From positions 1-23,307 of the forward strand of contig CAZQXD010000067.1 of the NCBI GenBank assembly GCA_964597315.1: 23,307 nucleotides of DNA, in the 5' to 3' direction. This DNA comes from CAZQXD01 sp964597315 (GTDB lineage Bacteria > Pseudomonadota > Gammaproteobacteria > Competibacterales > Competibacteraceae). How positions within the stretch are numbered: the first letter of the stretch is position 1; the number at the start of each line of letters is the position of its first letter. Under the pieces are notes generated by a model. That model searched no databases. It saw only the letters and a list, made by a program, of their open reading frames with translations, and was not told the DNA's origin. Shown here piece by piece: positions 1-7,741 of this stretch. Position numbers and translations under genes: made by a program.

Positions 1-340
1 TGACGTCCTCTCCGTCCACCCGGATGGGGTCATTGGATCGGTTTCGCAGCGCCACATGCAGCACCGCTCGGTCCTCGGTGGTGTTGATCCGCTCGCCACG
101 GAACATGGCCGCACGGCGTTGTTCCACCTCCCTGCTCCGGGCCAGCGCCAGCAGCAGATCCAACGTCTCGGCGGTGATCCGGTTCTTGGAGTAGTCCAGC
201 AGAATCTCCCCCGCCTTAAGGGAGAAGGTATCGAAACGCTCCGGGTCTTGGGAGAATAGCTCGCGCAGGGTGACATCCCCCATGGCCTGGCGGTGGGCTG
301 CCAGCGCTTGCCATTCAGTGGTCTGGGTCAGTTTTGACAT
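1..340 (-). CDS. pgi: Glucose-6-phosphate isomerase, N-terminal part (runs off window)
   Basis: Cytosolic enzyme interconverting glucose 6-phosphate and fructose 6-phosphate. Reading leftward from an ATG at 340, the first 113 codons are open to the window edge. The frame begins MSKLTQTTEWQALAAHRQ and contains LDYSKNRITAETLDLL followed by FRGERINTTEDRAVLHVALR, which are hallmark stretches of the N-terminal PGI domain; the TTEDRAVLH block is highly conserved. An AGGAGA ribosome site lies about 8 to 13 bases before the ATG, which supports the start. The gene is the last visible member of a leftward set pgl-glk-pgi; the gap to glk is 64 bases, so co-transcription is likely. Only about a fifth of the usual ~550 residues is present, and the catalytic C-terminal part cannot be assessed. 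Confidence 0.93.
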   Translation of the reverse strand, partial: MSKLTQTTEWQALAAHRQAMGDVTLRELFSQDPERFDTFSLKAGEILLDYSKNRITAETLDLLLALARSREVEQRRAAMFRGERINTTEDRAVLHVALRNRSNDPIRVDGEDV

Positions 341-404
341 TGTGCTCTTGGTCTCCTATGAGATTCAGGACAGGGTCATGGGAAAAAATTCAAACGTTCA
401 GTGC

Positions 405-1397
405 TTAGTGGCGCAGCTCCCCGATGACCGACCGGTACGGCCCGAATACTTTGGCGATACCGATGAAGGCCGGATTGCCAGCCTGGATGACTAGGGTGGG
501 GATAGTCTTCAGATAATTGCTAAAGCGGCCCTTGGCCTCGAAACGGTCGCGAAACGGCGAAGCATCGAAATACCCCCCCAGTCGCGGCACGATGCCGCCG
601 CCGATATACACGCCGCCGGTGGCCCCCAGGATCAGGGCCAAGTTGCCAGCGGCGCTGCCCAACAGGGCGCAAAAGGTCGCTAGGGCCTCGGCGCACACCG
701 GGTCGTCCCCGGCCTGTCCCCGTCGGGAGATTTCCGCCGGGGACAGGCTTTCAGGCTCCCGGTCCTCCAGCAGGCTGATGGCCTGGTGCAGATTCTGCAG
801 GCCCATGCCGGATACCAGCCGTTCCATGGAGACATGCTCGAAGCGCCGCCAGGTGACCTGGAGGATCTCCACTTCCCGCTCGGTGGCGGGGCTTAGGGTG
901 CAATGCCCTCCTTCCCCTTGCAGGGGAATCCAGCGGTCCCCGGCATGGATCAGCCCCGAAACCCCTAGGCCGGTGCCCGGCCCCAGCACCCCGATAGGGC
1001 CATGCTTCACGGCCTTGCCCCCTCCCACCTGACGCAAATCGGCGGAATTCAGCCAAGGCAGGGACATGGCCAGGGCGGTAAAGTCGTTGATGATCAGGAA
1101 CTGCTCCAGGCCCAGCCGCCGACGAGTCTCCTCGATGGAGAACTCCCAGCTATGGTTGGTCATCTTGACCCAGTCGCCGGTGATGGGGTTGGCGATGGCG
1201 ATGGCCGCCTCCCGGGGCCGCTCCCCCCCTACCCGGGACAGATAATCCTCGATGGCCGAGACGATATCAGGGTAGTCGGCGCCGGGCAGCACTTGCTCAT
1301 CCCGGGGTGCGCCATCCCCCGTCAGCAGGGCGAAGCGGGCATTGGTGCCGCCAATGTCGGCAATCAGGCGAATCGATTCAGGGTGACCAGTAGACAT
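405..1397 (-). CDS. glk: Glucokinase (bacterial Glk family)
   Basis: ATP-dependent phosphorylation of glucose to glucose 6-phosphate in the cytosol. With the start at 1397 the protein has 330 residues, close to the ~320 of E. coli Glk. It shows the N-terminal phosphate-binding block ADIGGTNARF (13-22), a catalytic Asp in INDFTALA (Asp105), the GPGTGLGVSGLI glycine-rich segment, the sugar-binding EGGHCTLSP block, and a C-terminal GGVYIGGGIVPRL segment. This is the Glk family rather than ROK, since no ROK CxCGxxGC zinc motif is seen. The frame is open upstream to 1430, but the ATG at 1397 begins the conserved part and is preceded by an AGG at suitable distance; a start at 1412 is also possible. 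It overlaps the end of pgl by 20 bases, implying translational coupling. Confidence 0.93.
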   Translation of the reverse strand: MSTGHPESIRLIADIGGTNARFALLTGDGAPRDEQVLPGADYPDIVSAIEDYLSRVGGERPREAAIAIANPITGDWVKMTNHSWEFSIEETRRRLGLEQFLIINDFTALAMSLPWLNSADLRQVGGGKAVKHGPIGVLGPGTGLGVSGLIHAGDRWIPLQGEGGHCTLSPATEREVEILQVTWRRFEHVSMERLVSGMGLQNLHQAISLLEDREPESLSPAEISRRGQAGDDPVCAEALATFCALLGSAAGNLALILGATGGVYIGGGIVPRLGGYFDASPFRDRFEAKGRFSNYLKTIPTLVIQAGNPAFIGIAKVFGPYRSVIGELRH

Positions 1398-2073
1398 GAA
1401 CGGGAACCTCATTTTGTTGAAGTACGGCACGTACCGGAAACTCTTCCACCGGCCCAGTCGCGGCGGCCTGTTGATACACCCGCCATTTACCGTCGCCGAC
1501 CATATGCAGCACGATCCGCCGACTCTCCAACAGAGCCGAGAGGGTCAGACTCATACGGGCATGGGGTACGGTGACCGGGTCCACGGCCATGCAAGGGGTC
1601 GTTGTGCTGGTCAAGGCAGCCTGCAGTTGGGGGGCCTGAGGAAACAGCGAGGCGGTATGGCCGTCGTCCCCCATACCCAGAATCACCACGTCAAAGGGCC
1701 TTGGCAGGGCGGCCAGCGCCTGGGCGCAATCGGCCTCGCCGGCCTCGGGTGTGGCCGCAGAGTTCTTAAGGGGCACGAAGCGGGCGGCGCTGGCCGGTCC
1801 CTGTAATAAATGTTGGCGCACCAGGGCCTCATTGCTGTCCTTGTGGTCCGGGGTCACCCAACGCTCGTCGGCCAGGGTAATCCAGATTTCCGACCAGGGC
1901 AGGGACCGTTGGGCCAGTTCGTGGAACAAAGGTAGCGGGGTACGCCCCCCCGAGACCACCAAAACAGCGGAGCCGCGGCTGGCCACAGCCGCCCCGAGGG
2001 TCTCGGCGATGGCGTCCGCCAGATGCTGATTCAGTACCTCGGGTGCATCGAAACGGTGTTCTTGAAGTGGCAT
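1378..2073 (-). CDS. pgl: 6-phosphogluconolactonase (DevB/Pgl type)
   Basis: Hydrolyses 6-phosphogluconolactone to 6-phosphogluconate, the second step of the oxidative pentose-phosphate and Entner-Doudoroff routes. The protein has 231 residues, the normal length for the SOL/DevB family. Visible motifs are VVSGGRTPLPLF (39-50), ITLADERWVTPDHKDSN (65-81) and the C-terminal GMGDDGHTASLFP block, all typical of the glucosamine-6-phosphate-isomerase-like fold. The ATG at 2073 is chosen over an upstream open frame to 2214 because GAGGAGA sits just before it and homology starts there. It is the first gene of the leftward pgl-glk-pgi set. No glucose-6-phosphate dehydrogenase (zwf) gene is visible in the window; it may lie beyond the left edge. 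Confidence 0.92.
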   Translation of the reverse strand: MPLQEHRFDAPEVLNQHLADAIAETLGAAVASRGSAVLVVSGGRTPLPLFHELAQRSLPWSEIWITLADERWVTPDHKDSNEALVRQHLLQGPASAARFVPLKNSAATPEAGEADCAQALAALPRPFDVVILGMGDDGHTASLFPQAPQLQAALTSTTTPCMAVDPVTVPHARMSLTLSALLESRRIVLHMVGDGKWRVYQQAAATGPVEEFPVRAVLQQNEVPVHVYWSP

Positions 2074-2368
2074 GGAGTCTCCTCGAATCAAGCCATGAAC
2101 CGCAATAGTCCGACACAATCCCGCCTGAGTCCCTCGCGGCGGCGACTGGCGGCAATGTCGTTCTGTCAGTCTTGAGTCTAGGCCATGGCCATGGGATTGA
2201 TGGGCCGCGATCAAATTTGCGGTCTTGTTAGTATCAAAAGTAGCATGTCGCCAACATCCCTGCGCCTACATTTCCTGGCCCGCCCCCCAACCCCTAGGTT
2301 TTCACCATTTGTTATCTACACTATTACCTCAACAGATCGCACCCGAGAGCCACACCGAGACCTTCTAC
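2074..2368. other. Divergent intergenic region between pgl and amylosucrase
   Basis: About 295 bases separate two divergent genes and must hold both promoters. A 12-bp perfect palindrome CCATGGCCATGG lies at 2183-2194. No convincing -35/-10 pair was found on either strand. The stretch just before the amylosucrase start (2330-2368) has only a weak GAGA ribosome site. Confidence 0.5.
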
Positions 2369-4330
2369 ATGTCCGATACCCTACCCATCGACCAGAGCTT
2401 CCTGGATCAGCTTTTAGAAAAGCTCAATAAAGGGCCTTTGAAAAAACTCACCCGCCTGGAGCGGGAGATCTTCAAGGTGCGCTATCAGCTCACGATGCCA
2501 GATGTGCTGCGGCCCTTGGAACTGCTCTATAGCGACCGCCCGGACCTGGCCGAGCATCTGGAAAAACTCCTGGAGGTGGTGGCCCAAGGTTATGCCGGTC
2601 GCCCGGAGGAACTCAGGCTTTTGGACCTGCGTCGGGCTGCCCAGCCGGACTGGTTCCAGCAGCCGGACAGGGTCGGCTATGTGTGTTACGTGGACCGCTT
2701 TAACGGCCAATTGGAGAACATCGCCGAAAAAATCCCCTACCTGAAAGAACTGGGGGTCACCTATCTACACCTGATGCCGCTCCTGAAACCCCGCCCCGGA
2801 GCCAACGACGGGGGCTATGCCGTGCTTGACTACCGGGAGACCAACCCCCGTTTTGGAACCATGGGGGACCTGGCGGAGCTGGCCGGGCAGTTACGCCAGC
2901 ACGACATCAGCCTGTGCATCGACCTGGTCTGCAACCACACCGCCAAGGACCACGACTGGGCCAGAAAGGCCGCCGCTGGCGAGCCGGTCTATCAGGACTA
3001 TTATCTGATGTTCCCGGACCGGCTGATCCCGGACCAGTACGAGGCAAGCCTGCCGGAGGTATTCCCGGACTTCGCCCCGGGCAATTTCACCTGGTACGAG
3101 GACTGCAAGCGCTGGGTCTGGACCACCTTCAATGAATACCAGTGGGACCTGAATTATAAAAACCCGGCAGTACTCCGGGAGATGCTGGACATCATGCTGT
3201 TCCTGGCCAATCAGGGGGTGGAGGTACTGCGCCTGGACGCCGTGGCCTTTATGTGGAAACGCATGGGCACCGACTGCCAGAACCAACCCGAGGCCCACGC
3301 CATACTGCAAGCCTTCCGGGCCTTGACCCGGATCGCCGCCCCGGGGCTGATCTTCAAGGCCGAGGCCATCGTCTCCCCGGACAAGCTGATCCATTATCTG
3401 GGCCGGGGCCGGGCCACGGGCCGGGAGTGCGAGCTGGCCTACCACAATGTGTTCATGGTGCTGCTGTGGAGCGCCCTGGCCGAACGGCGGGTCACCCTGC
3501 TCACCCACGCCCTACAACAATTCCCCGATAATCCGGCCTCCAGCGCCTGGAACACCTACGCACGTTGCCATGACGATATCGGCTGGGCGATCCGCGACGA
3601 GGACGCCGCTGGCATCGGTCTCGACGGCTTTGGCCACCGGGCCTTTCTGAGCGATTTCTATAGCGGTATCTTCCCCGACAGCTTCGCCCGGGGTTCGACG
3701 TTTCAGTACAACCCCAAGACCGGCGACCGGCGGATCAGCGGCAGCCTGGCCTCCCTGGCCGGCTTGGAGGCGGCCCTGGAGAACGATGATCCCGCGGCCC
3801 TGGAACTGGCGGTACGGCGGATTCTGTTGCTCCATAACCTGATCTTCGCCTTCGGGGGCATTCCGCTTGTGTACATGGGCGACGAACTGGGCCTGCTCAA
3901 CGACCACGGCTACCTGGACGACCCGGACCTGGCCGACGACAACCGCTGGATGCACCGCCCCGCCATGGTCTGGGACAAAGCCGAGGAACGCCACGACCGG
4001 GGCACCGTCACCGGGCGCATCTTCCAGGGCCTAACCCGGTTGATCCATGCCCGCAAGAACACTTTCGAGCTTCACGCCCAGGCCCGCTCCACCCCGGTGT
4101 GGACCCATAGCGACCAGGTCTTCGGCCTGCTCCGGGACAGCGCCCGGGGACGGCTTTTGGTGCTGGCCAACATGACCGAGCATGGCCAGAGCGTACCCCG
4201 CTCCCGGATGCACGAACTGGGGTTCCACGATGCCTTGGTGGACCGGCTGGACAACACCACCCTGGACGGCTGGTCGGATGTGCATTTAGAACCGTATCAG
4301 GTGCTGTGGCTGGAGCGGGCCAGGCAGTAA
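2369..4330 (+). CDS. ams: Amylosucrase (GH13 subfamily 4)
   Basis: Glucansucrase of family GH13 that transfers glucose from sucrose to an alpha-1,4-glucan, releasing fructose. The 653 residues match the ~640 of Neisseria polysaccharea amylosucrase. Diagnostic blocks are CYVDRFNGQLENIAEKIPY, LTYLHLMPL-like text before DGGYAVLDYR, LVCNHTAKDHDWA, LRLDAVAFMWKRMGT with the nucleophile Asp290, IFKAEAIVSPD with the acid/base Glu332, and CHDDIGW with the transition-state Asp402. The sequence after Glu332 and the ending EPYQVLWLERA also follow amylosucrase rather than sucrose phosphorylase. There is no signal peptide, so it acts in the cytosol on internal sucrose. The ATG at 2369 is preferred over an open frame to 2225 because conserved sequence begins there, although its ribosome site is weak. 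It is divergent from pgl-glk-pgi, which would handle glucose phosphates. No sucrose synthesis gene or fructokinase is seen here. Confidence 0.92.
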   Translation: MSDTLPIDQSFLDQLLEKLNKGPLKKLTRLEREIFKVRYQLTMPDVLRPLELLYSDRPDLAEHLEKLLEVVAQGYAGRPEELRLLDLRRAAQPDWFQQPDRVGYVCYVDRFNGQLENIAEKIPYLKELGVTYLHLMPLLKPRPGANDGGYAVLDYRETNPRFGTMGDLAELAGQLRQHDISLCIDLVCNHTAKDHDWARKAAAGEPVYQDYYLMFPDRLIPDQYEASLPEVFPDFAPGNFTWYEDCKRWVWTTFNEYQWDLNYKNPAVLREMLDIMLFLANQGVEVLRLDAVAFMWKRMGTDCQNQPEAHAILQAFRALTRIAAPGLIFKAEAIVSPDKLIHYLGRGRATGRECELAYHNVFMVLLWSALAERRVTLLTHALQQFPDNPASSAWNTYARCHDDIGWAIRDEDAAGIGLDGFGHRAFLSDFYSGIFPDSFARGSTFQYNPKTGDRRISGSLASLAGLEAALENDDPAALELAVRRILLLHNLIFAFGGIPLVYMGDELGLLNDHGYLDDPDLADDNRWMHRPAMVWDKAEERHDRGTVTGRIFQGLTRLIHARKNTFELHAQARSTPVWTHSDQVFGLLRDSARGRLLVLANMTEHGQSVPRSRMHELGFHDALVDRLDNTTLDGWSDVHLEPYQVLWLERARQ

Positions 4331-4358
4331 CGCGCCCCTCCGCCAGTCCGGCGGTGGT

Positions 4359-6236
4359 TCAGCAAGACCCGTCCCGTCCCAGGGGCGGGTCTTGGCCCAT
4401 CGACAGGCCCGAAAACTCGCTGATGTCGGCTATGGGCCGACCGCACCAGAAACCTTGCACCTGGTCACAGCCGGCTTCGCACATGAATTCCCACTGCGCG
4501 GCCGTTTCCACCCCTTCGGCGATGACTGTGAGCTGGAGGCTGCGCCCTAGGGCAATCACCGCCCTGGCGATGGCCGCATCGTTGCCATCCACGGGAATAT
4601 CACGGACGAAGGACTGGTCGATCTTGAGCTTGTCCACCGGCAGGCGCTTTAAATAGCTCAGGGAGGAATACCCGGTGCCGAAATCATCAATGGCCAGGGT
4701 TATCCCCAGGTCGCGCAAGTTGCCCAGACTGCTGATGGTGTCCTGAACATGACGCATCAGAAAATTCTCGCTGATTTCCAATTCCAGGCATCGAGGGTCC
4801 ATGCCGGTATCGTTCAGCACCCGGCGCACCAGCCTGAGCAGCCGGTCACCCACGAGCTGCGCGCCGGACACGTTGACAGCGGCGCCCAGATTCAGTCCCG
4901 CTTGCCGCCAGGTCTGACTGTGGCGACAAGCGGTATGCAGCACCCACTCATCAATGGGCAAAATCAGCCCGCACTCCTCAGCCAGGTGGATGAACTGGTT
5001 TGGCGGCACGAGGCCCCGCTGGGGGTGGCGCCAGCGGATCAGGGCTTCCACGGCCACCACCTGGCCGCTTTTCAGGTCCACCTGTGGTTGATAATGGAGT
5101 ACGAACTCCTCCCGCTCCAACGCCCGGCGCAGGCTGGTCTCTAGGCTGAAGCGCTCCACCGCCGCAGCGGTCAAGGCCCGGGTGTAGTAGCGGTAGGTAT
5201 TGCGCCCCTGCTCCTTGGCCTGATACATCGCCGCTTCGGCGTTGCGCAGCAGGGTGGTGCAGTCGTCGCCGTCGTCTGGAAACAAGCCAATGCCGATACT
5301 CGCTGAAATAAAGACTTCGTGACCCTGCACCCGATAGGGCTGGCACAGATTCTCTAGCAGGGACTCCGCCACCGGCGTCGCGTCTCGGAGTCCCCGCCGC
5401 CCCTCCAATAACAGCACAAACTCGTCCCCCCCCAATCTGGCCACGGTTATCTGGCCGGGCAGTTCAACCGGCAAGCGCCGCGCCACCTCCCGCAGTAACT
5501 GATCGCCCGCCGGGTGGCCCAGGGTATCGTTGAGGTTCTTGAAGCGATCCAGGTCTAAAAACAATAAGAAGATCCGGGACTCCTGGCGCCGGGCATGGGT
5601 CATGGCCTGTTCTAGCCGGGTCAGCAGCAATTGCCGGTTGGGCAATCCCGTGAGGTGATCGTGGTGGGCGAGTCGTTGCAACCGGGCCTGGGTCTCCTTG
5701 ATGGCGGAGATATCGGTAAACACTGTGACATAGTTCACCACCCGCCCCTCGGCGTCACGCACTACGCTGACGCTCTGCCATACCGGATGGGTCTCGCCAT
5801 TATTGCGCCGGTACCAGAGTTCCCCCTGCCAGTGACCCCGGTCCCGCAGGGTCCGCCATAAGTCCTGATAAAAGAGCGGACTCTGTTGATGGGATTGCAG
5901 CAATCGCGGGCTGCGACCCAAAATTTCGGATTCACCATAGCCGGTGATGGCGCTGAAGGCCGGATTGACCGCGATGATAACGCTACGCACATCGGTAATC
6001 ATGATGCCTTCTGCGGTATTCTCGTAGACGCTGGTGGCCTGCCGCAGCCGTTCCTCACTTTGGCGCAGTTCCACCTCCACCTGGCGGCGCTGGGCGACTT
6101 CCTCGGCTAGGGACTGTGCTCGGTGTTCCAGGTCCGCAGTCAGCCGGCGTTGGCGGACCAGTATCACCGCCACCAGCACCGACGCCACCAAAGCCAGGGA
6201 CAAGGCCAGCAGATGGTAGACCATCAAGGTATCCAA
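4359..6236 (-). CDS. Membrane-anchored PAS-GGDEF-EAL cyclic di-GMP protein
   Basis: Predicted bifunctional cyclic di-GMP enzyme of 625 residues. An N-terminal hydrophobic segment (about 6-27) is followed by a charged coiled stretch (30-65), a PAS domain (about 66-180, with ITDVRSVIIAVNPAFSAITGY), a GGDEF domain (about 185-350; RLGGDEF intact at 267-273) and an EAL domain (about 365-610). The EAL domain keeps EALIRW (397), NVSGAQL, ELEISE, DDFGTGYSS (517), the catalytic-type Lys in KLKID and AEGVET, so both the diguanylate cyclase and phosphodiesterase signatures look complete. The usual RxxD inhibitory site upstream of GGDEF is not visible; PGQI stands there. The single hydrophobic helix suggests anchoring with cytoplasmic domains. 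It is convergent with amylosucrase (28-base gap) and apparently monocistronic. Which activity dominates cannot be read from sequence. Confidence 0.93.
   Translation of the reverse strand: MDTLMVYHLLALSLALVASVLVAVILVRQRRLTADLEHRAQSLAEEVAQRRQVEVELRQSEERLRQATSVYENTAEGIMITDVRSVIIAVNPAFSAITGYGESEILGRSPRLLQSHQQSPLFYQDLWRTLRDRGHWQGELWYRRNNGETHPVWQSVSVVRDAEGRVVNYVTVFTDISAIKETQARLQRLAHHDHLTGLPNRQLLLTRLEQAMTHARRQESRIFLLFLDLDRFKNLNDTLGHPAGDQLLREVARRLPVELPGQITVARLGGDEFVLLLEGRRGLRDATPVAESLLENLCQPYRVQGHEVFISASIGIGLFPDDGDDCTTLLRNAEAAMYQAKEQGRNTYRYYTRALTAAAVERFSLETSLRRALEREEFVLHYQPQVDLKSGQVVAVEALIRWRHPQRGLVPPNQFIHLAEECGLILPIDEWVLHTACRHSQTWRQAGLNLGAAVNVSGAQLVGDRLLRLVRRVLNDTGMDPRCLELEISENFLMRHVQDTISSLGNLRDLGITLAIDDFGTGYSSLSYLKRLPVDKLKIDQSFVRDIPVDGNDAAIARAVIALGRSLQLTVIAEGVETAAQWEFMCEAGCDQVQGFWCGRPIADISEFSGLSMGQDPPLGRDGSC
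4364..4393. terminator. Inverted repeat in the convergent 3' ends, possible terminator hairpin
   Basis: AAGACCCG (4364-4371) pairs with CGGGTCTT (4386-4393) around a 14-base loop, lying just past the amylosucrase stop and inside the last codons of the leftward GGDEF-EAL gene. A smaller CGCC/GGCG hairpin lies at 4341-4353. Neither is followed by a T run, so intrinsic termination is only a possibility. Confidence 0.3.
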
Positions 6237-6810
6237 AAACGGGATTTCAGCGCCACCGGCCTGGACCGACGAAGGCGGCCCGATACCTGCCGTCCACGGG
6301 ATAGGGCTAGTGGCATGAACTCAGCACCCTGCTACCGAAATAGCTAAGCGCCCATGCGGGACCATAGCCCGCAGTGGGGTATCGGTGTCGATACAGTACG
6401 ATAGGGTTAATCAGCGGTTCGGCACCTTGGACAGGCGGCCTAACCCTGGCCAATGTTCCGACAAGCGCTTAAAAGAATACAACACCTCTGGCCCGGCACC
6501 AGAATTGTTTTCCCCATTGTCCGCTATAACCACCGCCCCACCCTGGGTGGCGTGGTTTGTGGCGTGTCGGGCCGACAAATCCCGGCCAGGGACGCCTTTG
6601 CACAGTTTCGAGTCAGCAGCGGCAAGAGACCATATACAAGTTTTGCACAACAAAAAGTCATTGATAACCATCAAATACTCTCAAAAGCACCATTTGTATA
6701 ATATATTATCTGTACAAATTATTGACAATAATTAAAATTAGGACGACCATATACCTCGAAACTTGTACAAACAGTTTCAAACCAAACTTTGTGTTACAGG
6801 AGTCGTCATC
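6237..6810. other. Intergenic region with AT-rich palindromes
   Basis: 574 bases lie between two divergent genes. No recognisable protein is encoded; short open frames on both strands lack family features and good ribosome sites. Base composition shifts from GC-rich to AT-rich after about 6630. Notable pieces are a GTATCG-gtgt-CGATAC hairpin (6379-6394), TTTTGCACAACAAAA (6641-6655, which resembles the palindrome at the acnB promoter), a 12-bp palindrome ATAATATATTAT (6698-6709) and a 17-bp palindrome at 6717-6733. The right-hand part very probably carries the promoter and control sites of the fasciclin gene. Confidence 0.6.
6717..6733. promoter_or_regulatory. 17-bp perfect palindrome, possible operator
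   Basis: AATTATTG-A-CAATAATT is an exact palindrome with a single central base, about 78 bases before the fasciclin start codon. It contains TTGACA (6722-6727), a consensus -35 hexamer, but no good -10 hexamer was found at 16-18 bases. A TATAAT string also lies at 6697-6702. A regulator site overlapping a promoter is an inference. Confidence 0.4.
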
Positions 6811-7356
6811 ATGAGTTCCACCACCAAAGACCTCAGTATCCTTAAGGCCGCCCTGCTGCCCGCCGCCCTGCTGGCCGTCGTGGCCGCCGCGATCCTGCTG
6901 ATCGCCCAAGGTGTTTCCACCGCCACCGCCATGGAGAAAAACACCGACCCGGAGAGCCAGGACATTGTCGATATCGCCGTGGGGGCTGAAGACTTCTCCA
7001 CCCTGGTGACAGCCCTGCAAGCCGCTGGACTGGTGGAAACCCTGAAGGGGGAGGGTCCGTTCACGGTATTCGCCCCCACCAACGCCGCCTTCGCCAAGCT
7101 GGATCAAGACACCCTGAACGGCCTGCTCAAGGATAAGGACGCTTTGACCAAAGTGCTTACCTACCATGTTGTGCCCGGCAAAGTGATGGCCGCCGATGTG
7201 GTCGGGCTGGACTCCGCCCAGACGATCCAGGGCCAGTCCATGAAAATCGACACCAGTAATGGCGTCAAAGTGGACCATGCCAAGGTCATCAAGACCGACA
7301 TCGTGGCCAGCAACGGCGTGATTCACGTCATCGACACCGTGATCATGCCCAACTAA
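6811..7356 (+). CDS. Fasciclin (FAS1) domain protein, exported or membrane-anchored
   Basis: 181 residues with one FAS1 domain, a fold used in extracellular adhesion. A hydrophobic stretch (about 10-36, ILKAALLPAALLAVVAAAIL) acts as an uncleaved anchor or signal peptide; an Ala-rich site near 38-41 could be cleaved. The FAS1 hallmarks are present: H1 region TVFAPTNAAF (85-94), the central TYHVVPG (117-123) and H2 region GVIHVIDTVIMP (169-180). The domain occupies about 50-181, the normal single-domain length. The ATG at 6811 follows an ACAGGAG ribosome site, so the open frame reaching back to 6763 is not used. It is followed after two nested hairpins by a small exported protein. The substrate or partner is unknown. 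Confidence 0.9.
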   Translation: MSSTTKDLSILKAALLPAALLAVVAAAILLIAQGVSTATAMEKNTDPESQDIVDIAVGAEDFSTLVTALQAAGLVETLKGEGPFTVFAPTNAAFAKLDQDTLNGLLKDKDALTKVLTYHVVPGKVMAADVVGLDSAQTIQGQSMKIDTSNGVKVDHAKVIKTDIVASNGVIHVIDTVIMPN

Positions 7357-7357
7357 A

Positions 7358-7393
7358 GCCAGCCGAGGCTGGCCCCGGCGACACGCCGGGGCC
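7358..7393 (+). terminator. Two overlapping hairpins after the fasciclin gene
   Basis: Directly after the stop codon, GCCAGCC-GA-GGCTGGC (7358-7373) forms a 7-bp stem, and GGCCCCGGCG-ACA-CGCCGGGGCC (7371-7393) forms a perfect 10-bp stem. The two share bases 7371-7373, so they compete at their boundary. No T run follows, so this may be a partial terminator or an mRNA 3'-end stabiliser rather than a full stop before the next gene. Confidence 0.45.
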
Positions 7394-7418
7394 GGACCCA
7401 ACCCGAGGGGATACCATC

Positions 7419-7697
7419 ATGCGCCTGCCCTATCAACCCACTGATTTAGTCCGCCCGGTCGTAGCGATCATGGTGTGCATAAGCGCCAGCCTGCTCCTAA
7501 ACGCCAAGGCAATGTCCGAAGAGGCCATGCCGGCGCCAATGCCGCCCGCGACCTTAGCCCAACCCCAGGCAAATTGGGAAACCCCCAGCCTGGCGCATCG
7601 GCTGACCTATCGCGAACTTAAAGAGCGCCTCCAGCCCCATTCGAGTAGGCCCATGGTTCAGGCTTCCAGGACCGACCAGGGCCTGTCCATCCACTGA
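7419..7697 (+). CDS. Small exported protein of unknown function
   Basis: 92 residues that I do not recognise. The N-terminus (MRLPYQPTDLVRPVVAIMV then CISASLLLNAKAMS) has a short polar region, a hydrophobic core at about 13-29 and an Ala-x-Ala-like site near 29-31, consistent with a Sec signal peptide. The mature part would be about 60 residues, Pro- and Ala-rich at first (EEAMPAPMPPATLAQPQ) and then polar with LTYRELKERLQ. The lone Cys is inside the hydrophobic core and the context is not a good lipobox. A GAGGGG ribosome site precedes the ATG by 8 to 9 bases, which makes translation credible. It lies 62 bases after the fasciclin gene and 44 before the methyltransferase, so it may share a transcript with both. 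Confidence 0.7.
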   Translation: MRLPYQPTDLVRPVVAIMVCISASLLLNAKAMSEEAMPAPMPPATLAQPQANWETPSLAHRLTYRELKERLQPHSSRPMVQASRTDQGLSIH

Positions 7698-7741
7698 AAC
7701 TGTTCATACGAACACCGACCTGTCCCCACGGGAGAACGACC

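Noticed and set aside
2369..4330. Sucrose phosphorylase, trehalose synthase or generic alpha-amylase as alternative calls
   Set aside because: The blocks around the three catalytic residues and the C-terminus follow amylosucrase, and the length suits GH13_4 rather than the ~500 residues of sucrose phosphorylase.
6411..6674. 87-residue minus-strand frame in the region before the fasciclin gene
   Set aside because: No ribosome site, no family features and mixed composition; considered non-coding.
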